Origin: CAYUYM01 sp964449305
GTDB lineage: Bacteria; Bacteroidota; Ignavibacteria; SZUA-365; CAYQST01
Length of the DNA: 11,440 nt
NCBI GenBank assembly: GCA_964449305.1
Contig: CAYUYM010000117.1
Location: forward strand, 1-11,440
Reading direction: 5' to 3'
The stretch's first letter is position 1. The number at the start of each line of letters is the position of its first letter. This document shows, in pieces, positions 1 through 6,245 of the stretch. The notes under the pieces are model-generated. The model did no database searches. It saw only the letters and a program-made list of their open reading frames with translations, and was not told where the DNA came from. The translations under genes and the position numbers were made by a program.

Positions 1-371
1 ACGAGCGTGCGAATCTGCGTGAGGCGGCGGATGGCGATGCGTTCATCGACACGGGCGGCATCAGTGCGCCGACCCGCCTTGCCGGGGAACTCGAACGGCT
101 GCGTGATGCTGACGCCCTTCTTCTCGGCGTCGAGCAGGTTCAGCGTGGAGGGGATGTCGTCGATGGAGACGGTGAACTCCGTGCCGGGCAGGGCGCCGGC
201 ACGGAGCACCCGCGCACGGGCGATGTCGATGTCCCGCTCCGCGGTGCGGATGTCCGGGTTGTTGGACAGCGCCTCCTGGATGGCCGCCTCCAGCGTGAGT
301 GAATCCGTCTGTCCGGGTGCGGCGGTTGTCAGAAGGCAGAGAAGGGGAAGGATGAGGGGAAGTGTCTTCAT
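1..371 (-). CDS. TolC/CzcC-type outer membrane efflux protein, N-terminal fragment
   Basis: Outer-membrane channel component of a tripartite RND efflux pump, cut by the left window edge after 123 codons. Residues 1-20 form a signal peptide (MKTLPLILPLLCLLTTAAPG). It is followed by the segment typical of the start of outer-membrane efflux proteins, SLTLEAAIQEALSNNPDI, then a helical stretch and ITQPFEFPGKAGRR, which resembles the ITQ..EFPGK region of CzcC/CusC-like members. Full family members are about 400-450 residues. The ATG at 371 is chosen because it opens the signal peptide; no clear Shine-Dalgarno precedes it. It lies 182 bases downstream of a small His/Cys-rich exported protein on the same strand, which suggests heavy-metal (Co/Zn/Cd or Cu/Ag) efflux rather than drug efflux. 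The substrate is inferred, since the pump and adaptor genes are outside the window. Confidence 0.87.
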   Translation of the reverse strand, partial: MKTLPLILPLLCLLTTAAPGQTDSLTLEAAIQEALSNNPDIRTAERDIDIARARVLRAGALPGTEFTVSIDDIPSTLNLLDAEKKGVSITQPFEFPGKAGRRTDAARVDERIAIRRLTQIRTL

Positions 372-495
372 GCTGCACAAGGGAAATGAATGGTGGACGT
401 TGCCTGGGAGGCAGGGGGTGTGGCACACGGCATGGGAACGCCGGACCGCACCGGCCCTGGCAGGGGCGGCGGGGTGGGATGCATGCACACCGCGA

Positions 496-520
496 GTGCC
501 GGCGCATTGTGCGCTGGCAC
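496..520. repeat. 11-bp inverted repeat between the efflux gene and the small exported protein gene
   Basis: Arms GTGCCGGCGCA (496-506) and TGCGCTGGCAC (510-520) pair with one G-T wobble around a 3-base loop. On the minus-strand transcript of the flanking genes the same position is a C-A mismatch. No T-run follows on either side, so it is not a classical terminator. It could be a transcript-stabilising or regulatory hairpin. The remainder of 372-553 shows no gene I can support. Confidence 0.4.
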
Positions 521-553
521 GGCGGGGCGACGATCACACCCGTCGGTGTCCGA

Positions 554-916
554 TCACTTGGGAGGTTGCAGCAGCGGGGGGAAGGAGGGGCCCGTGGGTG
601 AGGGCGAGATCTGTTCGGGAATGTCGATGGAGGGAAGGATGGCGGTGATGTCTGGATCCGCCGTGGTGGTCATGACGATGGTGTTGGAGCAGCCGCAGTA
701 CCAACAGGGGAGCGAGCATCCACCGTCGTGGCCGCAGGCCCCATGGTCGGCATCATCGGAGCGGTTGTGTGATTCACCGGGGACGACGCTCGCGGCGTGG
801 TCGTGATGCGGGAGCATGGAGTCGCAGAGGATCATCATGGATGTGCACAGGGAGGCGAGCACGAACAGGGTCGTGATGCGTGTGCGGAGACGGTATGGGC
901 GGGCACCGTGAGTCAT
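554..916 (-). CDS. Small exported His/Cys-rich protein, resembling the DUF6660 / HYC_CC_PP families
   Basis: A 120-residue protein with a basic N-terminus (RLRTR) and a hydrophobic segment at about 14-30, a signal peptide or membrane anchor. The rest is rich in His (37, 38, 40, 50, 58, 63) and Cys (61, 67, 71, 74, 76), with a core CSLPCWYCGC, and it ends FPPLLQPPK. This order of export signal, Cys cluster and terminal 'PP' motif resembles small Bacteroidota proteins (DUF6660, HYC_CC_PP) that I recall from beside CusC/CusA metal-efflux genes. That match is from memory of family appearance, not a search. Here too the next gene on the strand is a TolC/CzcC-like protein. A role in periplasmic metal binding or sensing is inferred. 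The ATG at 916 is the only start that keeps the basic N-terminus. A GTACTTTGC motif lies within 13 bases upstream and could be part of a Bacteroidota-type -7 element, which would imply a nearly leaderless mRNA. Confidence 0.68.
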   Translation of the reverse strand: MTHGARPYRLRTRITTLFVLASLCTSMMILCDSMLPHHDHAASVVPGESHNRSDDADHGACGHDGGCSLPCWYCGCSNTIVMTTTADPDITAILPSIDIPEQISPSPTGPSFPPLLQPPK

Positions 917-956
917 GCCGCAAAGTACGAATTCGGGGTGACCGAGGAAAGGGGTG

Positions 957-1004
957 GGAGACCTATGGGTCTTCCAAGGAGTCTAAGAAGACCTATAGGT
1001 CCCC
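957..1004. repeat. Intergenic inverted repeat built from two GACCTATAGGTC palindromes
   Basis: Arms 957-974 and 987-1004 are reverse complements at 16 of 18 positions, separated by 12 bases. Each arm carries a 12-bp palindrome: GACCTATAGGTC is perfect in the right arm (990-1001) and has one change, GACCTATGGGTC, in the left arm (960-971). The structure is far more symmetric than needed for a simple operator. It looks like a copy of a dispersed intergenic repeat family made of (A/G)GACCTATAGGTC-like units. Confidence 0.6.
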
Positions 1005-1058
1005 ACTCTGCCCTGCCCGCTCCAGTCCGCCTGCGTATCCGGTCCCCGATCGCACAAC

Positions 1059-1090
1059 AAGAAGGCCGCCTGTCGGCGGCCTTCTTTGCA
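1059..1090 (-). terminator. Intrinsic terminator of the S8 protease gene
   Basis: AAGAAGGCCGCC (1059-1070) and GGCGGCCTTCTT (1075-1086) form a perfect 12-bp GC-rich stem with a 4-base loop. Read on the minus strand, it lies 23 bases past the protease stop and is followed by the T-rich TTCTTGTTGT. On the plus strand it is followed by CTTCTTTG, so it may work in both directions. Confidence 0.85.
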
Positions 1091-1109
1091 TACGCAATGA
1101 TGTCACGGA

Positions 1110-2369
1110 TCAGAAGTTGCCTGCGTAGACCGACAGGGTGGTGGTCTGCGGTTTGACGCGGGTGATGGCGGGGTTGGAGCCCACCGGGGCGTTGGCGGCG
1201 CTGATGAGCGCCGTGCGCACGGCGGCAGGTGTGGCGGCCGGGTTGGTGGACAGATACAGGGCGATGGTGCCCGCCACATGCGGGGACGCCATGGAGGTGC
1301 CGCTCATGGTGGCGGTGCCGCCGTTCTTGTAGGTCGACACCGTGTTCACGCCGGGGGCGTTGATGTCCACAACCGAGCCGTAGTTCGAGAAGGTGGCGAA
1401 ACGGTTGTTCGACGGATCGTAGGCACCGACGGTGATGGCCTCGGTCACATGGGCGGGGGTATAGAGGGAGGCATTGGCCGAGCTGTTGCCAGCCGCAATG
1501 GCGAAGGGCACGCCTGCGGTGATGGTGTTGCGCACGGCGATGTCCATGGTGTTGTAGGCCGTGGAGCCGGCATACCCGCCGAGGCTCATGTTCGCGACCA
1601 TCGGGCGGGTGGGGTTGGCGGCCTTCTGCGAGGCCACCCAGTTGATGCCCGCGATGATCCACGAGTTCTGGCCGCTGCCGTTGTTGTCGAGCACCCGCAC
1701 AGCGTAGAGGTCGGCGCCCGGCGCCACGCCGACAACGTAGGCTGAGTTGTCCTTCGCGGCCACCGTGCCGGCCACGTGCGTGCCATGACCGTGGCCGTCG
1801 GCCCACGATGTGCTGCCCGTGACAAAGTTGGCGCCACCCACCACGTTGAGATCGGTGTGTGTCGGCATGATGCCTGTGTCGATGATGTAGCAGTCGACAC
1901 CACTCACGCTCCCCGAGCCGTTGCCCGCGAGTGTGGAGGAGATGTCGGCGTCGATACGGCCGATGCCTGTCGGAGTGCTCTGCACGAATGCGTGTGAATA
2001 CCGATCCTGCTCGATCATCTCGATACGCGGGTCCTGTGCGAGGCGCGCTGCGGTCTTGTCGTCCATGTGGGCGGCGAATCCGAGAAGGGCGCTGGCGTAG
2101 CGGTTGGTGATCTTGAAGGTGTAGTCATCGGAAAGATCGCGCAGCATGCGCTCCAGCTTCTCCGACGAGGCAGCCTCATCCTGCTGGAGGTCGGAGGAGA
2201 GGACGATGATCCAGGAGCCGGGAACCACGTCGCCTTCTGCGGAGGTCCGCACGATGGCGACGTTGTCGGCGGTGCCAGCCGAGGGGGAGAGCGTGTCCGA
2301 CTTCTCCGAACAGCCGGGGAGAAGCGACACGGCAAGCACAAGAGCGAAAAGGGTGGAAGCAGTTCTCAT
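1110..2369 (-). CDS. Subtilisin-family (S8, proteinase K-like) serine protease with lipoprotein signal
   Basis: Secreted endopeptidase of 419 residues. Residues 1-20 are a signal peptide ending in a lipobox-like LLPGC (Cys20), predicting a lipid-anchored precursor. Residues about 45-128 resemble the inhibitor-I9 propeptide (GSWIIVL ... IEMIEQDRYSHAF), which folds the enzyme and is cleaved off. The catalytic domain carries the full triad: Asp164 in YIIDTGI, His195 in DGHGHGTHVAGT, Ser359 in GTSMASPHVAG, with oxyanion Asn295 in AAGNSS. The DGHGHGTHVAGTVA signature and propeptide type place it in the proteinase K/aqualysin group. It ends about 50 residues after the Ser motif, with no PPC domain and no type IX sorting domain. 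The start is fixed by AGGAGA 5 bases upstream and by the signal peptide; the frame stays open further upstream but does not read as protein. It is followed by a perfect terminator and is transcribed alone. Confidence 0.95.
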   Translation of the reverse strand: MRTASTLFALVLAVSLLPGCSEKSDTLSPSAGTADNVAIVRTSAEGDVVPGSWIIVLSSDLQQDEAASSEKLERMLRDLSDDYTFKITNRYASALLGFAAHMDDKTAARLAQDPRIEMIEQDRYSHAFVQSTPTGIGRIDADISSTLAGNGSGSVSGVDCYIIDTGIMPTHTDLNVVGGANFVTGSTSWADGHGHGTHVAGTVAAKDNSAYVVGVAPGADLYAVRVLDNNGSGQNSWIIAGINWVASQKAANPTRPMVANMSLGGYAGSTAYNTMDIAVRNTITAGVPFAIAAGNSSANASLYTPAHVTEAITVGAYDPSNNRFATFSNYGSVVDINAPGVNTVSTYKNGGTATMSGTSMASPHVAGTIALYLSTNPAATPAAVRTALISAANAPVGSNPAITRVKPQTTTLSVYAGNF

Positions 2370-2374
2370 GAAGT

Positions 2375-2380
2375 TCTCCT
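2375..2380 (-). promoter_or_regulatory. Shine-Dalgarno of the protease gene
   Basis: AGGAGA on the minus strand, 5 bases before ATG 2369. It decides the start over in-frame upstream ATGs as far as 2645. Confidence 0.75.
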
Positions 2381-2449
2381 GTATGGTTGGTGTGTCCATG
2401 TCTATGGCGTGGTGGAAGCGGTCGCATGGTCGCCTGCCTTCCAATGAGC

Positions 2450-2516
2450 ATTTCCTGCAACTTCCTACAACGAGGAGAAGGTTGGCATCGTTCCCGGGCA
2501 GGCGAATGCAGGAAAT
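2450..2516. promoter_or_regulatory. Cluster of TTCCTRCA repeats in the divergent protease/asparaginase intergenic region
   Basis: TTCCTGCAAC and TTCCTACAAC sit in tandem (2452-2471), a 10-base period close to one helical turn. An inverted copy, TGCAGGAAAT (2507-2516), is the exact reverse complement of ATTTCCTGCA (2450-2459). Two direct and one inverted copies of one octamer between divergent genes look like binding sites for a regulator or a looping repressor. No promoter is evident. The rest of the 238-base intergenic region shows nothing else. Confidence 0.4.
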
Positions 2517-2607
2517 TTCTGCATGCCCACCCAGCTGACTTCTTTTTCCGTGCATCCCGGCGGGTGACCTCGTAATTTCCCGCATCGTCCACTGCAGGCA
2601 GCGCGCC

Positions 2608-3090
2608 ATGATCTCCATCCACACCACCGGCGGTTCCATCGACAAGTTCTACTCGCCCCATGTCTCCACCTTTGTGGTGGGCGAACCGCGCATTGATGCG
2701 CTGATCCATGAGGCCGATCCCGCATGGGAGTATCGCATCCTGCCCACGTGCGCAAAAGACAGCCTCGAGTTGACGGATGACGACCGCGCCGCCCTGCGTG
2801 CCGCTGTGGCGGCCGATTCCGCGGAGCGGATCGTGATCACGCACGGGACGGACACGATGGCGTGCACGGCCGAGGCGCTGCGCGGTATCCAGGGGAAGAC
2901 CATCGTTCTGACAGGCGCCCTGCGGCCTGCGGTCTGCATGGACTCCGACGCCCGCTTCAACACCGGCTTCGCCTGCTGTGCCGTGCAGCTTCTGCCACCC
3001 GGCGTTTACATCGCCATGAACGGTCGTGTCTTTCCCGCAGGACAGGTGCGCAAGGACATGGACACGATGCGCTTTGTTGCAGAGGGGTGA
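2608..3090 (+). CDS. Single-domain L-asparaginase-family protein
   Basis: A 160-residue protein matching only the N-terminal catalytic domain of type I/II L-asparaginases (L-asparagine to L-aspartate plus ammonia). The first nucleophile motif is TTGGSID (Thr7). A KDSLELTDDDR segment supplies Asp51/Ser52, HGTDTM supplies Thr81/Asp82, and Lys149 in GQVRKDMD corresponds to the catalytic Lys. KTIVLTGALRPA and PPGVYIAMNGRVF are further conserved stretches. Classical enzymes are about 330 residues with a second domain. Here nothing in the 348 bases downstream continues the fold, and standalone versions of about 160 residues form a known subgroup, so it is probably complete rather than truncated. 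No cytoplasmic export signal is seen. ATG 2608 is placed directly at the first beta strand; the Shine-Dalgarno is weak. Divergent from the protease. Substrate is not proven. Confidence 0.9.
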   Translation: MISIHTTGGSIDKFYSPHVSTFVVGEPRIDALIHEADPAWEYRILPTCAKDSLELTDDDRAALRAAVAADSAERIVITHGTDTMACTAEALRGIQGKTIVLTGALRPAVCMDSDARFNTGFACCAVQLLPPGVYIAMNGRVFPAGQVRKDMDTMRFVAEG

Positions 3091-3304
3091 GGGCGAAAAG
3101 ACGTTGGTCGATGAATGGAACATGGGAGATGGAAGCACCAAGCCACCAGGGCTCCTTTGTGACGATGTGTTGAATGCGTCGTTCATCTGCGGATGTCCGC
3201 TGGATTCCTGCGCCTGCCCCGAGCCTGCCGACATGATCTCAAGAATGACGACGCCGAGGCACGCTCGTTCTGCCTCCAACGCTTGAACTCTCAGAGCCAT
3301 GGCA
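3091..3304. other. Non-coding stretch, probable degenerate repeat sequence
   Basis: No gene in any frame is convincing here. At 3201-3250 the sequence starts TGGATTCCTGCGCCTG and ends AAGAATGACG. These are the same borders (TGGATTCC ... GAATGACG) as the hairpin repeat at 3305-3332, but without its internal stem, so it may be a decayed or variant copy. The A/C-rich segment near 3135-3155 (GCACCAAGCCACCAGG) is low in complexity. No terminator for the asparaginase gene is seen. Confidence 0.4.
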
Positions 3305-3332
3305 TGGATTCCCGCCTGCGCGGGAATGACGG
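3305..3332. repeat. REP-like hairpin repeat (TTCCCGCCTGCGCGGGAA type)
   Basis: ATTCCCGC (3308-3315) and GCGGGAAT (3320-3327) form a perfect 8-bp stem with a CTGC loop, flanked by TGG and GACGG. This is the widespread 'GGATTCCCGCCTGCGCGGGAATGACG' class of short palindromic intergenic repeat found in very diverse bacteria. Its translation gives the familiar RHSRAGGNP spurious peptide. It lies 107 bases upstream of hutU and could act as a transcript-end or messenger-stability hairpin for the gene before it. Confidence 0.8.
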
Positions 3333-3373
3333 AGGGACGGGGCCGGGGTATCATTCGGCGCGCTGTCCACGGA

Positions 3374-3403
3374 TTGCCTTTCCCTTGGGGAGTGGTATTT
3401 TTG
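3374..3403 (+). promoter_or_regulatory. Candidate Bacteroidota-type promoter for hutU
   Basis: TTG at 3374-3376, then 19 bases, then TATTTTTG at 3396-3403. This matches the Bacteroidota consensus TTG-N(19-21)-TAnnTTTG. It would give a 5' leader of roughly 25-30 bases before ATG 3439. No sigma70-style -10 box fits as well. Confidence 0.5.
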
Positions 3404-3438
3404 GGGATGTTGTCGCACATCCACATCCAACAAAGAAC

Positions 3439-5448
3439 ATGACCAACGATCAGATCACCCGCGCCATGACCATCCACCTCCCGGCCGAGCTGCCGCCGAA
3501 AAAGGACTTCCAGCCGGGCATCCGCCGCGCACCGAATCGCGGGCTGCCGCTCTCGCAGCATGAGGTCGTGCTCGCCGTGAAGAACGCTCTGCGCTATGTG
3601 CCGCAGGAGCTCCACGCGGCGCTCGCTCCGGAGTTCCTTGAGGAGCTGCGCACGATGGGACGCATCTATGGCTACCGCTTCCGCCCCGCGGGCAACATCT
3701 GTGCGAAACCCGTGGATGCCTATCGCGGCATCCTGCAGGCGCGCGCTCTCCAGGTGAACATCGACAACAACCTCGACTTCGACGTCGCCCTCTATCCCTA
3801 CGAACTCGTGACCTACGGTGAGTCCGGGCAGGTGTGTCAGAACTGGATGCAGTATCTGCTCATCAGGAAGTATCTGGAACAGATGACCGAAGAGCAGACT
3901 CTCGTGGTCAGCTCCGGGCACCCGGTGGGCCTCTTCCCCTCCACCCCCGACGCCCCACGCGTGATCTCGACAAACGGCCTCATGGTGGGCCGCTGGGACA
4001 CACCCGAGGAGTTCCGCCGCATGACGGCGCTGGGTGTGGCGAACTATGGGCAGATGACCGCCGGTGGTTGGATGTACATCGGGCCGCAGGGCATCGTGCA
4101 TGGCACCTACATCACCCTGCTCAACGCCGGCCGCCGCTACCTCGGCATCCCGGACGATCGGGACCTCCGGGGAGTGTACTTCGTGTCGTCGGGCCTCGGT
4201 GGCATGTCGGGCGCACAGTCCAAGGCCGTGGAGATCGCCGGTGGCATCGGTGTCATTGCCGAGGTGGACGAGAGCCGCATCCGGACGCGCCATTCCCAAG
4301 GCTGGGTGTCACGTGTGTCGGACAACCTGGATCAGATCGCCGCATGGATGCAGGAGGCGCGCGATGCGGGGCTCGCCCTCTCCATCGCGTATCATGGCAA
4401 CGTGGTGGATCTGCTCGAATACCTGCTTGAACGCGGGATACACGTGGAACTCGCCTCGGACCAGACCTCCTGCCATGTGGCGTACGAGGGAGGTTACACG
4501 CCGGCCGGCCTGTCGTTTGAGGAGGGACGACAGCTGCTGACCAGCGACCCCGGGGCGTTCCGCGCCCGGGTGGATGAGTCCCTGCGCCGCCACTTCCGCG
4601 TCCTCAAGGCGCTCACCGAACGCGGCACACGCTTCTGGGACTACGGCAACAGCTTCATGGCCTCCATCTTCGACGCCGGCGAGACCTCCATCGCGAAGAA
4701 CGGGCGTGACACCTCGCAGGGGTTCATCTGGCCCTCGTATGTGGAGGACATCATGGGGCCCATCTGTTTCGACCGCGGCTTCGGCCCGTTCCGCTGGGTA
4801 TGCCTGAGCGGCAGGGACGAGGATCTGCGCGCCACGGACCAGGCCGCGATGGCCATGATCGATCCCACCGCGAGCTCCCTGCACCGTGACAACCATCACT
4901 GGATCGCGACAGCAGAACAGAACCGGCTGGTGGTGGGATCAAAGGCCCGCATCCTCTATGCCGACGAGGAGGGCCGCATCCGCATCGCCCTGAAGTTCAA
5001 CGAGATGATCCGCACCGGCGAGATCGGCCCCGTCATTCTGGGGCGCGACCATCATGACGTCTCCGGCACGGACTCCCCGTTCCGCGAAACCTCCAACATC
5101 TACGACGGCTCCAACCCCATGGCCGACATGGCGGTGCAGTGCTTCGCCGGCAACGTGGCACGCGGCATGACGCTCGTGGTGCTCTCCAACGGCGGCGGCA
5201 CGGGCATCGGCCGCGCCATCAACGGCGGCAATGGCATCGTTCTCGACGGCAGCGAGCGTACCGATCGCATCATCCGCCTCGGCCTCTCATGGGATGTGAT
5301 GGGCGGAGTCGCACGCCGCAACTGGGCCCGCAACGAGCCCGCCCTCGAGACCGTGGCTGCATGGAACACCACGCACGAAGGCCGCGGTCACATCACCATG
5401 CCCTTCATCCCGGAGGATGGGCTCGTGGAGCGCCTGGTGGGGGAGTGA
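3439..5448 (+). CDS. hutU: Urocanate hydratase (urocanase), long form
   Basis: Converts urocanate to 4-imidazolone-5-propanoate (EC 4.2.1.49), the second step of histidine degradation, in the cytoplasm with tightly bound NAD+. The protein is 669 residues, the long form of Bacteroidota and animals, against about 555 for Bacillus and Pseudomonas enzymes. Family blocks run in order: YGYRFRPAGNICAKPVDAYR near the N-terminus; YGQMTAGGWMYIGPQGIVHG; the glycine-rich NAD region SSGLGGMSGAQSKA at 250-263; DQTSCHVAYEGGYTPAGLSF; VEDIMGPICFDRGFGPFRWVC, whose Cys455 aligns with the active-site Cys region; and GNVARGMTLVVLSNGGGTGIGRA. ATG 3439 is chosen because homology starts soon after; ATG 3469 is a possible alternative and there is no Shine-Dalgarno. 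hutH, hutI and the glutamate-formimino genes are not adjacent, so the pathway must be completed elsewhere. Confidence 0.97.
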   Translation: MTNDQITRAMTIHLPAELPPKKDFQPGIRRAPNRGLPLSQHEVVLAVKNALRYVPQELHAALAPEFLEELRTMGRIYGYRFRPAGNICAKPVDAYRGILQARALQVNIDNNLDFDVALYPYELVTYGESGQVCQNWMQYLLIRKYLEQMTEEQTLVVSSGHPVGLFPSTPDAPRVISTNGLMVGRWDTPEEFRRMTALGVANYGQMTAGGWMYIGPQGIVHGTYITLLNAGRRYLGIPDDRDLRGVYFVSSGLGGMSGAQSKAVEIAGGIGVIAEVDESRIRTRHSQGWVSRVSDNLDQIAAWMQEARDAGLALSIAYHGNVVDLLEYLLERGIHVELASDQTSCHVAYEGGYTPAGLSFEEGRQLLTSDPGAFRARVDESLRRHFRVLKALTERGTRFWDYGNSFMASIFDAGETSIAKNGRDTSQGFIWPSYVEDIMGPICFDRGFGPFRWVCLSGRDEDLRATDQAAMAMIDPTASSLHRDNHHWIATAEQNRLVVGSKARILYADEEGRIRIALKFNEMIRTGEIGPVILGRDHHDVSGTDSPFRETSNIYDGSNPMADMAVQCFAGNVARGMTLVVLSNGGGTGIGRAINGGNGIVLDGSERTDRIIRLGLSWDVMGGVARRNWARNEPALETVAAWNTTHEGRGHITMPFIPEDGLVERLVGE

Positions 5449-5597
5449 TGTAATGCTGAATGCTGAACTGCCTGTCAGGCGCCATGTTTCACCGTTTGAC
5501 CTGATCATTCCCTGGATGATGAATGAGTTGGGAGGCATCACTTCTGTTCTTCCCCCTTCTCCAATCCGCCTCCCTTTTCACCTCTGAAATTCCTCCC

Positions 5598-6149
5598 ATG
5601 GCTCTGACCTACTCCAACGGACTTCCTCTCGGGACACCGGCACCGGATTTCGCGCTGCCGGGCGTCGATGGCTCGGTGTACACGCTTGCATCCTTCGCCG
5701 ATGCAGCGGTGCTCGTGGTCGTCTTCTCCTGCAACCATTGTCCCTACGTGATCGCGACAGAGGATCGCTTCATCGCCCTGCAGAAACGGTTCGCTTACAG
5801 GGGCGTGCGTTTCGTCTTCATCAATGCGAACGATGCCGCGGCGTATCCGGAGGATTCGTTCGAGGCCATGAAGCGCCGCGCGGCGGAAAAGGGGTACCCC
5901 TTCCCCTACCTGCACGATGCGTCGCAGGATGTGGCCCGCGCCTACGATGCCGCATGCACACCGGACATCTTTGTGTTCGATGGAGCGCGCAGGTTGTGCT
6001 ACAACGGCCGCATCGACGACAATTGGAAGGATGCATCAGCCGTGACAAACGAGGATCTGCGTACCGCCATCGAGGATGTGCTTGCCGGACGTGCCGTGAC
6101 CTTCCCGGTGCTGCCCTCGATGGGGTGCAACATCAAGTGGAGATGCTGA
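5598..6149 (+). CDS. Thioredoxin-like / AhpC-TSA family protein with CNHC motif
   Basis: A 183-residue redoxin of the thioredoxin fold. The beginning GTPAPDFALPGVDGSVYTLASF is the usual peroxiredoxin/thioredoxin-like lead-in. CNHCPYV (Cys45, Cys48) is the redox or resolving pair of the 'CNHCPYV' subgroup, followed by FVFINANDAAAYPEDSFEAM. ACTPDIFVF has Pro122 at the cis-Pro position. The C-terminus PSMGCNIKWRC matches the conserved SMGC.IKW tail of the subgroup, showing the gene is complete. No signal peptide follows from ATG 5598, so it is likely cytoplasmic. The frame extends 25 codons upstream, but family length and homology favour 5598. It lies 149 bases after hutU, too far to assume one operon, and ends 41 bases before a strong terminator. 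Reaction not known for this subgroup; thiol-disulfide or peroxide reduction is inferred. Confidence 0.9.
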   Translation: MALTYSNGLPLGTPAPDFALPGVDGSVYTLASFADAAVLVVVFSCNHCPYVIATEDRFIALQKRFAYRGVRFVFINANDAAAYPEDSFEAMKRRAAEKGYPFPYLHDASQDVARAYDAACTPDIFVFDGARRLCYNGRIDDNWKDASAVTNEDLRTAIEDVLAGRAVTFPVLPSMGCNIKWRC

Positions 6150-6190
6150 CACAGGTCTCAGCACCCACCCATGGACGCAGATTGACCAGC

Positions 6191-6230
6191 AAAAACCCCG
6201 CCTCGTGTGTGACCACGGGACGGGGTTTTT
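6191..6230. terminator. Two-way intrinsic terminator between convergent genes
   Basis: AAAAACCCCG (6191-6200) pairs perfectly with CGGGGTTTTT (6221-6230), with an inner CGTG/CACG stem. The A-run becomes a T-run on the other strand, so the element can end both the thioredoxin-like gene (plus) and the OmpA-like gene (minus). Confidence 0.9.
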
Positions 6231-6245
6231 CGAGTGGGGAGGGGA

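Noticed and set aside
957..1090. CRISPR array or att site made from the repeats here
   Set aside because: There are only two palindromic copies with a 12-base spacer and no regular spacers. The second structure is an ordinary terminator.
913..1806. Open frame of 297 codons on the minus strand over the protease C-terminus and the terminator
   Set aside because: It overlaps the protease in another frame, runs through the terminator hairpin and has shadow-like composition.
2176..4299. Long open frame on the minus strand across the asparaginase and the first half of hutU
   Set aside because: It is antisense to two clearly conserved genes, has no family-like motif, and arises from codon bias in GC-rich DNA.
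5459..5490. Tandem AATGCTG repeat and GCCTGTCAGGC hairpin after hutU as a terminator
   Set aside because: The stem is 5 bp with a 1-base loop and no T-run; not convincing.
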